A stretch of 64,000 bases of DNA from assembly GCA_000697475.1 (NCBI GenBank), contig JNEU01001054.1, positions 117,197 through 181,196 on the forward strand, in the 5' to 3' direction. Below, piece by piece: positions 24,718-38,400 of the stretch. The notes under the pieces were generated by a model, which saw only the letters and a list, made by a program, of their open reading frames with translations, searched no databases and was not told where the DNA came from. The position numbers and the translations under genes are program-made. Positions within the stretch are counted from its first letter, which is position 1. The number at the start of each line of letters is the position of its first letter. This stretch comes from Lichtheimia corymbifera B2541. Its lineage: Eukaryota > Mucoromycota > Mucoromycetes > Mucorales > Lichtheimiaceae.

Positions 24718-25874
24718 ATGTCGACTTTCATTGCAACACGATCCGAACACAAGGTACAGTGTCAGTCAAACAAAAAGCTGTCATTATCTCATTATCGATT
24801 GTAGATGCGAGTGTTTAGCCCAGTGATCCTTTTCCATGACCATCAATATGTCAAGGAGAGTACGGGTGGTCTTGAGCATGTTCACATTCCATGTGGCGAT
24901 CCGTATTATGGCCAGCTTATTGCCACACACAAGAGGCGCATTCATGAAATGCTTGAGCATAATGGTCGAGTCTGGGCTGATATTCGAGGTAAGTTTATTC
25001 ATTCATTGATTCATTCATTCGAATGGTTTGTAAGGGAAAGTAGACTCACTTTTTATGTCATGATTAGATAATGTAGAAGTACGGCCTACTTCACCGATAC
25101 CATCATTGGCATCTTCTCCGACACCACCATTACATCCATATGATGAGCCATCATCTCCCACGTTATCCATCACTACTACTACGCATCATCGCCGTTATCA
25201 TCCTTACCATCATCGACCCTCCTCAAAGCCTTCTTCTCGTCGATTCTCATCTTGCTCTTTTAATGCACACACCGCTGGTTCGGTTAATGGTGCTGACAAC
25301 ACATCTGTATCATCCTCCTCATCTATACCATCATCACCACCTTCACCTCCTCCTGCCACGGTTACCGATTACACTCGCAGAGCGAAGCAATCACCAGGTC
25401 CCGTTACTAAGCGACGTCGTGGAAATCTTCCCAAAGCCGTCACTGCTATATTACGTGATTGGCTTTCCAGGCATAAGAAGCACCCTTATCCAACCGAAGA
25501 CGAGAAGCTGGCTCTTGCACAACAAACCAATCTCACGCTCAACCAGATTAGCAATTGGTTTATCAATGCTCGACGACGTATCCTTCAGCCCATGTTACAA
25601 AAAGAGCATCAGGATCGAATGCTAGGCCATTTACAACATCCTGGTGGTGACGAGGATGATGATGAAGATGTCTCTACTACTACTACAAGCCTGGGTATCT
25701 TATCTTACGGTAAGTTGCGGCGGAGATTATACAATGACGGGTGGTGGTGCTTTCCATTTAGGCAGTTTATTGATGGATAAAGTAGATAACATGCGTCGCG
25801 GTCGTAAGAGATCCACCTCATCAGAACGATATCCACGGCGCACAGGCCATGGCACAACATTGCGCCGCAGATGA
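24718..25874 (+). CDS. TALE-class homeodomain transcription factor
   Basis: Nuclear DNA-binding protein. Exons 24718-24753, 24805-24988, 25068-25709, 25762-25874; 324 residues. The start at 24718 (MSTFIATRSEHK) was chosen because its 36-nt exon joins in frame through GTACAG/TTGTAG ends. The N-terminal ~75 residues look folded (VFSPVILFHDHQYVKE). A Ser/Pro/His-rich linker follows. The homeodomain is at about 187-246, with the three-residue loop extension seen as HPYPTEDEK and helix 3 as QISNWFINARRR. It is a KN/PBX-like TALE type, as in fungal Cup9/Tos8 and mating-type factors. The C-terminus is acidic, then Arg-rich. Targets unknown. Confidence 0.92.
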
Positions 25875-26880
25875 TTGATCTATTTTTACACCATCGACTA
25901 CCAACTACCACTCATCCTTTCTCTCACACACACAACATTTTGCACATGACAGATTTGTGATTCCTATCCCTGCATTTACTATGATTCCTTTCGTTTTCCT
26001 CCTTTGTCATCAAGTTGCTGGCTCCTACTTTTTATCTTATTTGTGTTCTATTCTATTTCACCATATGCTTTGTATATCATTGATAGAGATCATCTTCTTC
26101 CTGTCTACCACCCCCATGTAATTATCTTTATATAGCTATTTGCATTATCCACTACATATTACTACTATTCAAAACTGATCCTGATACACGTATGCATGTG
26201 GGACAAAGAGCACGATATGATTAAACGTGTGCATGATTTCCTTAAAAGCAAATTGGGATCTAGGTCCATTCAACATTTTTTACGCCACACGAAGAAGCAA
26301 CTCAAGCTTAGCTAACCCTTCCTTCCCACGTTCCTCCTAATATAATGAATGTGTGTGTGTGTGGATTCAACTTGGATCATGTCTATCAAACAGGAAACCA
26401 GAATCACGTTCTTTTGATCTCCTTGTTGCTGTGTACCTCGCTCTCTCTCTTTTTTCTTTTTCTTTTTTTACACATTGGCTTATCCGTTTTTACCCCTTCC
26501 TCCCTAAAACTAACGTCATTTCCAGGGATGAGCTGCTTACTGTCGTCATTGACATTTGGGAGTAATATCGATGATATGATGATGTGCTGCTTCTCGACAA
26601 GTCGGACAGCCCGTGTACGTCACACACGTGGGAGGACATAGGGAGGATGCCATTTTTTACAAAGCGTTCTCGTCTTCTCTTCTTCTCTCGACAACAATAA
26701 CAACCTTCTTCTCCTTCCCGATACCACTTGCTCTTAATACAATGTAAGTCGGAAGCGTGGTTCTCTATTATACACAACGTGAATGGGGTGGCATGACGCG
26801 GATCACAGTCGATCTGGAACCCCGCGAATGGGACCTTCAATGCTAATGCTGGGGTTGTCAACGTGTTGTAGATTATCACC
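25875..26880. other. Intergenic region with the dynein light chain promoter and 5' UTR
   Basis: A short (GT)n run at about 26,349-26,361 and long T/C tracts at 26,450-26,480. Includes a probable 5' UTR intron of the downstream gene (26,744-26,871, GTAAGT to GTTGTAG). No protein-coding feature recognised. Confidence 0.5.
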
Positions 26881-27346
26881 ATGTCTGATACCAAGGCCGT
26901 CATCAAGAGCGCCGACATGAGCGATGAGATGCAGCAGGAGGCTATCGAGTGCAGCACACAAGCTCTGGAAAAGTTCAACATTGAAAAGGATATTGCAGCT
27001 CATATCAAACGCGAATTCGACAAGAAGTATGGTATGTATTGTTGTTTGGTTTATTCTGCCAAAGGGGGGGATGTTGATGAGGTGCCTCTTGTAGCACAGG
27101 GCCCCTATTCTTCTTGTTGTTGACATGGAAACTCACATGCTTTTTTTCATTGTTATCTCTAGGCACCACCTGGCATTGTGTAGTCGGTCGCAACTTTGGT
27201 AGCTTTGTTACGCATGGTATGTTTGGTGGGCATGAATACAAGATGGGAGAGATGTATATTGATATAGATCCTATATTGCAGAATCCAAGCACTTTATCTA
27301 CTTTTACCATGGTCAAATCGCTATCTTGCTGTTCAAGTCTGCCTAG
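26881..27346 (+). CDS. DYN2: Dynein light chain LC8
   Basis: Exons 26881-27031, 27163-27216 and 27282-27346 give 89 residues, exactly the size of LC8. Recognised by [51 protein letters not shown] and the terminal [18 protein letters not shown]8 is a dimeric hub that binds TQT-type peptides in dynein intermediate chain and many other partners. The ATG is preceded by a 128-bp intron in the 5' UTR. The middle coding exon is only 54 bp. Confidence 0.96.
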
Positions 27347-27734
27347 ATGAGATATAGTTGATTGTTGGGTAATTGTTCATCCTCTACCACCACCACCATC
27401 TCTCCTCCTTCTCTTTGTCTATGCAGCACAAGAAAGAAAAAAGAATATATTCCACCATGTGACCGAAACACAAAATGGCTCATGCGTACAGTACCGGGTG
27501 TTCTTTTGTGGAAACTGGGAAAGGGCGGCAGTATGAAACAACAAACAAATGTGTGTGTGTGAGGGAAGAAGGGTGGAGAACGCAGCTTCCACCAGGGAAC
27601 AGGAATCGGATCTCATTGGCTCATTGTTTTCTCAATCCTCGCCGCGTTTATAAAAAGACGTGCCGATATCGATCGCTTTCAATACTCTCCCCGCCCTCCG
27701 ACAACATTTTTTTCTTATATTATTTATTGTCGTG
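27347..27734. other. Intergenic region and promoter of the PIN-like carrier gene
   Basis: 388 bp with a TATAAAAAG box at about 27,650 (GCGTTTATAAAAAGACG), 85 bp before the start codon at 27,735. Nothing else recognised. Confidence 0.5.
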
Positions 27735-29288
27735 ATGTTGCTGCTCATCATTTCAGCTATTCAGGTGAGGTGGATGATGGAAAGGTCGTTTGATCCATAC
27801 TCAATGGCTTCACATCCAGGCTGTTTTACAAGTCATGGTGGTGGTTCTGTTTGGCTTTTGCCTCACCAAACTTGGATTCTTCACAAATGACAAGCAAAAG
27901 GTAAATCGTCTAATTCAGTATTCATTCAATGGCTGATTTTTCTTGGCATAGTGGCTATCCAAGTTGAATCTTGTGTTTTTCACGCCGTGCCTGATGTTTA
28001 GCAATATTGCATCGACTATTTCAATGGAGCACCTCTTGGCATTCTGGCCCATCCCAGCATTTTTTGCCGTGTACGCAACGTTGACATTTACAATGGGCAA
28101 TTTGATGGGACATCTATTCGGGTTAAATGCACCTTATCGCCGCTTTGTGCTAGCATGTGCCATGTTTGGCAACACCAATTCGCTACCGATCGCCATTATT
28201 ACTAGTTTGGCTGTCTCAGAAGCAGGCAAGACATTGTTTTGGAACGAGGATGATACTCAAGAATCGGTGGCAGCAAGGTAAGGTTGGAGTTATTCCATGC
28301 ATATATGGAAGGGTGTGATTATCGGGAGAAACACTGGAAGGGAGCTAATCGATCCATGGATCTTTCTAAACACTTTTACAGAGGTGTCTCGTACATTTTG
28401 TTCTTTGCTATCTTTGGCAATTTGCTGCGTTGGTCCTACGGATACAGCCTTTTACAGAAACTTCCAGAGGACGAAGAGGAATTCAACAACAACATCGATG
28501 ACGGTGCCTCGGGTCGTTCCTCATCTGCGTCGTCAGCCACAAACTATGGTGCAACAAATGATGCAGAACAAGGTCGTCGTCAAATGCCTGATCGTACTTT
28601 GAGCTCGACTACCCTGACAGCTGCAATCCAACCAGAGGATGGTATCAAGGCCAAGGCACATCAAGAAACCAGCTCATTGCTGCCTACGAGTACACCATCG
28701 CCCACACAATCCTTGTCTTTGAAGGGTATTGTTATTCAAGCTATCAAGCGTATCCATAGTTTCATGTCGCCACCCCTTTATGCGGCGTTTCTCGGCTTAC
28801 TTGTTGGATTGACACCTCTCAAACACGTCATGTACGATAAGGACTCCTTCCTTTATCCTTGCTTTACAAAGGCAATTGAATCGTGTGGTCGCGCCGCAGT
28901 CCCTTTGATCTTGACATGTTTGGGTGCTCAGCTGACCATCATTTCACAATCGCAACAACCAGCATCACCAGCCATGAAAAAACCTGTTTTTGTTGCTATT
29001 TTGGTGCGTGTGATCATCATGGCTTGCTTTAGTGTTCCAATCACTTGCGCCTTCGTCATCTATGGATCGCAATGGAGTCTCCTCGCCAGCGACCCTGTGT
29101 TTGTTACGCTTATGATCGTCCTTGGATGTACACCAACAGCCATCAACCTCGTGCAGATTACCCAAGTGAATGCCATCTTTGAAGAGGAGATGTTACGGAT
29201 GCTGTTTTGGAGTTATGGCGTCGTTTGTGTACCTGTTTGCACTGTGGTGGTGTTTGTTGCATTGAGTGTTGTCGACAAGCTGCTGTAA
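27735..29288 (+). CDS. Auxin efflux carrier (PIN-like) family membrane transporter
   Basis: Exons 27735-27764, 27820-27900, 27952-28277 and 28382-29288; 447 residues. Two blocks of hydrophobic segments flank a long hydrophilic loop (about 175-265, rich in Ser/Thr, with acidic LPEDEEEFNNN), which is the layout of the family and of fungal relatives such as yeast Ecm3 and YBR287W. The N-terminal block has the crossover-type motif CAMFGNTNSLPIAIITSL, and the C-terminal block has GCTPTAINLVQITQVN. Fungal members sit in the ER or plasma membrane; the substrate here is unknown. The first exon encodes only ten residues. Confidence 0.88.
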
Positions 29289-30829
29289 ACATAAACCGTT
29301 CTACCCCCACCTCTTGTAGCATTGTTTCCCCCTCATGCATTATCACATAGTGTACATATAAACCTTCCTACTAGCATGCTTGAAACCTATTTCATACCCA
29401 TGGCTCTTATTACCATCTCTTGAAAACTTACCTGTGCGACTGTTACGCTCATTAGATGAAAAAATAAAAAAGTTATCTGAATATCTGGAACACATTCATC
29501 AGTCTCTTTAGCTGTATTGCATAAACATACACAAACAAAAAGGGCGCATTGTATATAGCTTTTACTCGAGGGTTGCATCAAGATGTTTGAAAGGATGTCT
29601 ACTATACGAACAAAATGCATCATCTTTCAAGATGTATGTGGTGGATGTTTGCTTGTTTCACAGGGCTTTGCCTCTTTGATGATAGGATATAGCTTGTATG
29701 CGGGTTTTTCATTTCAAATTGTTGTACTCAATTGACAAGCAGTTGTTGCAGCTGATCTAGATCATCAATGTCAAGAATGTGCATCAGAAGGGGGCGGGTC
29801 CCAGTTTGCCATGGTCAGTGTGTTGGAGTCTGCATTGGCATGCATGTTTGTTTTTGCAGGGGTTATCAAATCACGGGACCTCTTGACAAAGTTTGGCGCG
29901 CACACATGATACTTCTGTAAGGAACATCATCCCACAATTCGACACACTTTGTGCGCCAATGGGCGTTTTCTTACAAACAACCTGCTTCTGCTACATATTA
30001 TTGCATCTTCAAACTCCCTTTGTTATGATTGCATGTATACTGCATGGTTCGAAACATGGCCCTTTGAACCTGAATTTATCTCAAGCTCATATATGCTCCT
30101 TTTTACTTCTATACATGGCATGCCGTTATACAGACAGAGATCATAAAATCTCGATCGTTGTCGATCGCTGATGGTCGCTTTTGCTTTACAAGAGGAAGTC
30201 TTTGGCTTTAAAACGGTCTCCCCAGGTTAACTTGCTCTATGTCCAAATTTTCTGACGAGGCATTGAATCATGATCCACAATGTAAGACTTTGGCCATATA
30301 ATGAAAAGAGGAGGGACGACACCGACTAATGCCTTTTATTAAATCAATGGCTTCTTAATACCTGGAGCAACATGAATTCTCCTAGCGTCCTTACGGGTGC
30401 GTGGTAAAGAATTTTTAGCGCGTTGGCTATAGACGTGTACATATAAATCCATGTTTAATTTCAAGCACATTGCAGAGTTTACACAGATCAAAGATCAAGA
30501 AGCGCCCTATATTACTATGAATTCACGCTTGGGGGTGTGTACGTGATGATGATGGGATTGGCATAATGGTAGCTGATCATATTATGTTGGGGATCCCTGG
30601 TCGAAGGTAAGGCTACATAGGTAGACTTTTACTCGATACCATTAGTCAAGTTCCTTACACAATCGCGCTGATTTGGCTTATTCATGCGGGTTTGACAGTT
30701 CTCGAGAGGTACAACTTGTCGGTTAAACTCAGCACTATTCAATTTGGCTTACTCATGCCATTTGATTCGCAATGCATATAAGGTCCCGCTTACCCCGCAT
30801 CATTTGATTTGATATCCTTATTCCATAAC
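29289..30829. other. 1.5-kb intergenic region
   Basis: No gene recognised on either strand. Short frames lack splice signals and protein-like composition. A roughly TATA-like CATATAAGG lies about 55 bp before the isomerase ATG. Confidence 0.5.
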
Positions 30830-32108
30830 ATGCCAAACTACCAATTCGAAACCGTCAAGGTCACAGTGCATCCCGATGGTGTCGCTCATGTCGAGCTCAA
30901 CCGCCCAAAGAAACTCAATGCTTTCAACAACCAGTAAATGCCCCAGCTTTATTCAATTTGGAAAACGCAATCGTTGACTTGCTTGCTTGCTAATTAGGCT
31001 CATTGGCGACGTACTCAATGTGTTCCGTACTATTTCCGATGACCAAGACGTGCGTGCCATTGTGCTTTCAGGTGCCGGTAGACTGTACACGGCCGGATTG
31101 GACTTGAGCGAGACCCAACTCAAGGATAAAAGCAGTGGTGATATTGCTCGCTTGACGTACGCTAAGCGACATCATTTGCAGGTAGATGTTTATATTGCAT
31201 TGATCCTTAAGGATATGTACTCATGCATGATGATGAAACTAGTGGTTCCAAAGTGCATTTACTGCTATTGAAGAATGTGCAAAGCCTGTGATTGCTGTGG
31301 TCCATAATGGCTGTGTCGGTGCTGGTGTTGACATGGTGACCGCTGCTGATATCCGTTATTGCACAAAGGACGCCTATTTTTGTGTCAAGGTACGTTGCGC
31401 ATCATGCATGGTCTCTTAAACGGAGAACAGGAACGTTAATCGATTTAATATAGGAAGTCGATGTTGGTCTTGCTGCTGATGTTGGTACGCTTCAACGTTT
31501 GCAAAAGATTATTGGCAACCAGAGCTTTGTACGGGATGTCTGTCTCACGGCTCGCAAGTAAGTATATGTTTATTTGCCCTCTCAATGAATGTCTTCTTAT
31601 TAATGATGTATCATCATAGTGTCAAGTCGGATGAGCTTTTACGTGAAGGCGTAGTAAGCAAGGTGCTAGATACCAAGGAACAGGCTCTGGGTAAGGTTCT
31701 TTATACAAACTCTAGTAGGCTTTTTTGACTTATCAGCATTGGTTTCATAGATGAAGCATTCAAGACCGCACGTTTGATTGCATCAAAATCCCCTGTCGCT
31801 GTTTTGGGAACCAAGTGAGTCAATCAACTTGGAGCGGGAATATAATGGGAGGATGAGAGAGACATTAACATAAATGGCGCAATAGACATCTCCTCAATTA
31901 CTCGCGTGATCATTCGGTTGCCGAAGGATTGGCTTATACCGTTACTTGGAGTTCTGCAATGCTTAACACTGAAGTATGGATTTATTCTTCTTCTGATGTA
32001 CATATCTACTTCATACGGATTGCTAACTCTATCTTCTTGCATTAGGATATCCCCAACTCCGTTCAAGCCTTCGTGACCAAGCAGCCTGCAAAGTATTCCA
32101 AGTTGTAG
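30830..32108 (+). CDS. ECH1: Delta(3,5)-delta(2,4)-dienoyl-CoA isomerase, peroxisomal
   Basis: Crotonase-fold enzyme that shifts double bonds of unsaturated acyl-CoAs for beta-oxidation. Eight exons: 30830-30933, 30998-31181, 31243-31389, 31454-31557, 31620-31690, 31751-31814, 31886-31973, 32046-32108; 274 residues. Oxyanion-hole regions are SGAGRLYTAGLDL and NGCVGAGVDMVTAADIRYC. The three acidic residues known from mammalian ECH1 (Asp176, Glu196, Asp204) align with Asp126, Glu146 and Asp154, the last two in EVDVGLAADVGTLQRL. The protein ends SKL, a canonical type 1 peroxisomal targeting signal, and has no N-terminal presequence. Exon 3 starts at the earlier of two possible acceptors (after ACTAG), giving WFQSAFTAIEEC in frame. 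Confidence 0.94.
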
Positions 32109-32411
32109 TAGTAGTAGTAGAAGCATAGTGTCTTAGTAATCAATGTATTATATTATACAACCATGTTTTCAATGTACTTGCCGATGATGCGATAATCCTC
32201 ATAAGATTGGAAAAAGTCACGCGTGTCGTAGTAGGTGGCAGTAGCATGGGCGGATTTGCTCTAAGGTTGTTAGTCCGCTCAAAATGCACCAAGGTTGCTT
32301 TGCGAGTGTGTCTTTTTTCTTTCCCTCAGCTTTCCACTCACCCACAATCGCCACTCAACAACCCAACCAACTCGGCTTGGAATATTCCGTGGAGACAACA
32401 ACGATATAGCC

Positions 32412-35400
32412 ATGTCGGCCTCGAGTTCTTTTGCAGCTTTCGGACAAGGCAGCAATGACACTGCGACAACGCCTCTCAGTGTGGAACAGCTAAAGACATT
32501 CCTTGTGGAAGCACCAGCAATGTACAATTATCGGCTGCATCCAGGTGCTGAACGACAAATACTCACCAACTGCTATCGCATGCTATGGGGCAACAATACC
32601 GAGTGGATGCAAAAGTACTTTTTCAAGGAAGGGCTCTCTGATCAAGACAATTTGTCAGCCTTGCTCGAAAAGTACAACCTCTTTAAACGCGAAGATCAGA
32701 CCAAGTCAACAGTGCCAGTCAATCCAGACAATGTGGTAGTGGATCCAACAGACGATGAGCCCGAGTATTGGGAAAGTCAACGTGGAAAGCAGTGTGGCCA
32801 TTTGTTTAAGCGAGGCGAGAGTGTCTATCGATGCAGGTATGTCATTATTCTTCTCTTACGGAACTCATCGGGATGATTTATTCACTCTATTACAAAGAAA
32901 CTGCGGACTTGACGACACTTGCGTTCTTTGTTCTCGATGCTTTCATGCTACCAACCACGAAGGACACGATGTGAAGATCTGGATTAGTCGTGGGTCAGGT
33001 GGATGCTGTGATTGTGGTGATCCAGAAGCATGGAAGGTGCCTTTGGTGTGTGATATCCACTCGCTCTCTGCAGCTCGATCCATTTCAGAATCAGGCGAAT
33101 CATTACAACCATTGGAACCAACGTCATCCATACCACCCGCACTGATATCTCAAATCAAGAATACTATCTCCACTGTCATGGATTATGTCCTCGAGACTTT
33201 TGCCGCCTCCCCAGAAAATATAAAGTTTGGTGACCCTGACGACATTCGACAAGATGCTCAAGCAACTGACAGAGCTTTACGTATGCCAAATGGCGGCAAC
33301 AATGATCAAGAATTGTATGCTTGTATCCTGTGGAATGATGAAACGCATACATTTGATAAGGTGATCGAAGTCGTCAAACGAGCCATCAAATGCACCACAT
33401 CTCAAGCTTCAGCAGCTGCAGAAACCGTCGATGCATATGGTCGTTATATCGTGGCAACTTCCAGTGACCTCGATGAGCTTGTTCAGATCGGTAGAATCAT
33501 CAGCAGTATCAAATTGGCTGTCACCATTCGATCATGCAAAGACACTGTGCGTGAGGAGATTTGCGGATTACTATTGGATTGGCTCAAGGAATTGACGAGT
33601 GGACGATACACGTTTTTCAGCAATGTGGAAAAAGGCAACTGCATCATTCGTGATATTATTTGCGAAGTTTTATGTGAAGAATGGTCTCTACGCCCTGATC
33701 TTGCAGCATTATCGATTCGTACGCGTCGCGGCCCAATGTCAGATGTCGATGATTTGGGTGATTTGGATGACTTTGGAGACGAAGGTCCCGATCTCGATGA
33801 AGATAATGATGGTAATGATGATGACGACATGATGGCAGCAGCACATATGATTGAGCTTGACGACGAACTGATCAATCAAGTATTCGAAGCAGCCAATGAT
33901 GAGGATATTTGGATGGATGTTCAAGGAGAGGAGGATGATGACGACGACGATGACGATGATTCCAGCCAAGAAGATGACAACCATGATGATATTGCATACG
34001 AGGAATCAGATGGTGATGTGGAGATGCATGGAGCTGAAGACTTGGAAGATCAGCATGAGAGACCTACTCAACGCACAAACAGTACCGATTCACCACACCG
34101 ACATCCTTCACCATCACAGCCTACGCATACATCTTCTACAAATCAGGATCAATCTAGCTCTTCTCAGCATCAACGTAGACATTCTCAGCAATACACCCAT
34201 GACATTATCGATCTCAGCAATGGCTTCAACGAATGGCTACGCTATACAGAAAAATTGGATGCGGATGAAGCGGCTATTGCGCAAGAGTTGGGTATCCCTG
34301 TCATCAACAATTCCGATTCAGCTGCTGCTGCCAACAAACACGTCAAGAAAGAATTCAATCGCAAGTTGCGCCTTGATTATCTTATGCAATATGATTTACG
34401 TCTATGGAAGTCAGCTCGTGCAAGCATCAAGGATCTATTGATTGGTACAGTGGTATCCAATTATGATTATCGTCCAATTATTGGTAAGGGTTACTAGGCT
34501 GAAAGTAGGGTGGTTCATTGTTTACTTATATATATTTGCTTATAGGTATTCGATTTGCACGCAACTATCCCGAATTACTCGATGCCTTTTTCTTGAAGGA
34601 CCGTGAACCAGAGCACTCTGTGGGAACGTTATCGGTGCAATTGTTGACTGTGCCTACTGTGGCAGCATTGTTGGTGCGAGAATACAAGTTCTTTGCCATG
34701 GTGTGCTCTATCCTCGCCAATTTCTTCTTGACGGATCGCATTCATCTTGTGCTTCCCGAGCAATATCATCATTTACAAGTGAATTGTGGATCACGTGCTA
34801 TCCGACGACCACGATTTGCAGTGACATTCTACGATCTACGTTATGTGCTCAATACCGATCTCGTCAAACCGGATATTTGTCAAAGCCCATTGTACCTACG
34901 TCATTTCCTTGATTTGCTTTATCAATTCCAAGCCATGGATCCTCTTGTACGCAGTGGAAATGTCCATGTTGAATACGAATCTACTACTTGGGTGGGTGCA
35001 TTCAATGCTACATTACAAGTATCGAAGCTTTGCCAATTGTTCTCCGATTGTTTTGCGCCTCTTTCATCATCCACACCCTCGCTTGAAGGCACACGTACAC
35101 TCTGCCGATCCATTACACGTGTTCTCAAGGCTATTGTCGATTGGGCTCCTCGTGCAGCTGAAGGAGACACGGAACATGATTATGAGATTATCAAGGGTGT
35201 TCGAGAACAAAAGTACAAGACCGTGGAGGCATTACATGCGGGAACCTACTCTATTGTTTCATATGACATCGCTGCAGAGCCTGTATCATTCCATCATCCT
35301 TACCATTGGTTATTATCCGGAATGCTCGAGCACGTGGATCTATTGACGGATGAAGCAATTGCTGAATTGGGATGGAAAGGCAATCTCAAAGGTCTCATCA

Positions 35401-38400
35401 ACCATTTCAGTGAACAACAGAATATGGATCATGATGTTTTCATGGCGATCATGGAATACCCATTACGTGTGCGTGCATTGTTAGCACAAGTGAATTGTGG
35501 TGTGTGGGTTCGAAATGGATTTGGTATTCGTAATCAGGTAAATATAGGGTGGGATGATAGGGATTATATGAAAGCGCGATATATTAATTTATATATGTTT
35601 TGATAGGCTCGCACTTATCGAGATGTTAGCGTGCGTGAAAAGACATACGATTGCGATCTGTATCTGCTACAAGTGGCACTCACTGTTGCCGAACCCAATC
35701 TCATGCTGCTGACAATGCTTGATCGATTTATCCTCAGCGATTGGTTCAATGGACATCCCGACAAATCACATCCATACTATGATCAGACACAAATAGCTCT
35801 TGTGGTGGAAGAATTCCTCGATTACTTGATCATTGCTGCTACTGAGCGTGGCTTTGCTTCTGGTATGCCACTTGAAGATAAGATTCGCCGAGCCATTATA
35901 CAATATCTTGGTCTATCAAGTATGGCCTACTCTGAGCTTGTCAAGGTGCTTCCTGATAGCTTGAGCGAACACGAGTCATTTGAGACACATCTGCATAGCT
36001 TGTCGACCTACAAGGCTCCTGCTGGATTGAATGATCACGGCCGATATGAGCTCAAGGATGAATATTATTGCGAGATTGATCCTTACTTTTGGCACTTTTC
36101 ACGCAATCAACGAGAAGAAGCTTTCGAGAAACTTCGCAGCCGAGAGAACCAGTCGTTATCCAACAATGAAAAGAAGAAGGCTGAAAAAGACGAATTCTTT
36201 TTATTGCCTCGCCTTCGCAAGATCAAGTCGGGTCCTTTCAAGCACATTGGAAACTTTTTACACTCGCATTTGCTTTGCCAGATTGTCTTGTACGCTTTAT
36301 GGAATTCTCGCACATCAAAGGCTACCAGTGAGCTTATCTTGGATCATGCATTGTACCTGGCAGTATTAGCTGTCACCGATGAGAATAACGAGGTGTATGA
36401 GAAGCAACGAGCTTTGATCAAGGGCAAATACCGTAATGATGGACCCAAGATTGATGGTGGATTTGTACAGCACGCCGTGGAGAACAAGTATCCTATCGTC
36501 AGTGGATTCGAGCGTGAACATGTATCTCTGTTGACCGTATTACTGCGTTTCTTGGGTGATCGTGAATTCTCGCATACACACAAGCGTTGCAACTTTTTGG
36601 TCGACAAGATATTTGAGCAAGGATCGGATGCTGCCCGAGAAACGATTGCTGATTGGCGAGCAACCCATCAAAAGTCTCAAGACAAAGCTGCTGAACAAGA
36701 AAAAGCTGGTCTTTCAGAATATGAACGCAAAAAGGCCGAGGCTAAAGCACGTCAAGCCGAGATTATGGCTCAATTCGCTCAAGCACAGTCTCAGTTCATG
36801 TCACAGCACGCTGATTTGTATGAGGATGAGGATGATGAGAATCTTCAAGGGGACAACGCCGATGAAATGATGACTGATCAGCCTGAGATTATTGGTGAAG
36901 ACGAGGATGTGGAGCGCACGTGTCATTTCCCTTCTGGTACCTGCATTGTTTGTCAGGAAGAGCTTGACCGATCTCGACTATTCGGCGTTTTGGGATTGGT
37001 ACAGAAATCCAAATCATTGCGTAATACACCCATGAAGAATGCCGATGTGTTGGTGGATATCTTTGAGACAGCACAAGGCAAAGGTACATGGAGCGAGCAT
37101 ATGGAAGCATCACCCAACAAGAAATCTGCGTACCGTGGTTTCCCTATGGATTCGCATGTTGATGGTTTACATATTTCCACCTGTGGCCATTTGATGCATG
37201 CACACTGCTTCAACGGATACCAAGAATCAGTCGACAGCGATACCATCAACCCTATTCGAAATATCGTCCCTCAGCTTCGCCATAAGCAATTCTTGTGTCC
37301 ACTCTGCAAAGCACTTGGCAATGTCTTGATTCCTATTGTATGGAAGGGTAAAAAGGAATCATATCCTGGTCCTATGGCTACCAAGACACCATACGAAGAC
37401 GTCGGCGAGACTGCAAAGCGACTCATGGCTCGGTTGGAAAATGACATTGGACCACCACAGCCAATCCCTGGCGGTATGGTTGAAGATGAAGACGATCCAC
37501 GCAATGATCCTGATGTCGATATCGAAGATTTGGATGGACTGCGACGTTTATACAATCAATTACGTACAGCCATGAAGAAGGGTGCCAATTCCATTATCCA
37601 TGAAATGGTATCATTTTCAGAATTGCGGTCTTCCATCATCGATCTTTACAACATGTATGTGTACGCACTCACGACTCTCGAGGTGGCGCAACGTGGTGAT
37701 CATGGCGTCCGAGCACGTGACGTGCAAGTGGAACACACGGGTACCTTTTTGGATGACATTTCATCACAAAGCCAGATGTTGCTCAAGATCTTGGCAAAGA
37801 CTGGCGAGCTGATGCCCACCATTATGAACACACGCTGGGTCACGGATGATCGATTTACATTGCAACGAATTTCATTATCAATACTGCGCCAAGTATTTTA
37901 CGACGAGAATGCTCCAGGACCTGGTGATGCATATGAGCGTGATGTATTATGCAAGCCTCTTTTGGCTGATGATCCATTCCATATCCTTGTACGTCTCAGC
38001 TTTGTCACTGCACGTGCTGGTGAAGATAAACTCGAACCACATCACATTCTACGCCTTTTGTATATTGCCGAACTTACCAAGGTGATCATCGGATTGTTAC
38101 AAGGGCTTGGCAAGGATTCACTATCGACACCACGAGTCAATGAAACATTTGAGCAACTCAAGCAAAATGCTACTGGACATCAAGCATCTGCAGAAGCGGC
38201 ACGTGCATTCGCATCTAATGTGGCTGCCCTGGTTGGTATTCCTGCCACAACAGTCGAAGACTTCTTTGCTGTGTATCCACCCAACGTCTTTGTTTCATTG
38301 CTTCGCACATTCACTATGCCCTATCTTCGCAAGTCATTGTTGCTTATGGTTGTCCATCACGGTTTCATTCTGCAAAACCAAAGCAGCCAAGATTTCACTG

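Noticed and set aside
30540..30610. GCATAATGGTAGC stretch resembling a tRNA A-box
   Set aside because: No matching B-box with TTCGA and no cloverleaf could be drawn downstream.
33483..33984. Antisense frames over the acidic part of UBR1
   Set aside because: They arise from the GAT/GAC-rich coding strand and carry no recognisable protein.
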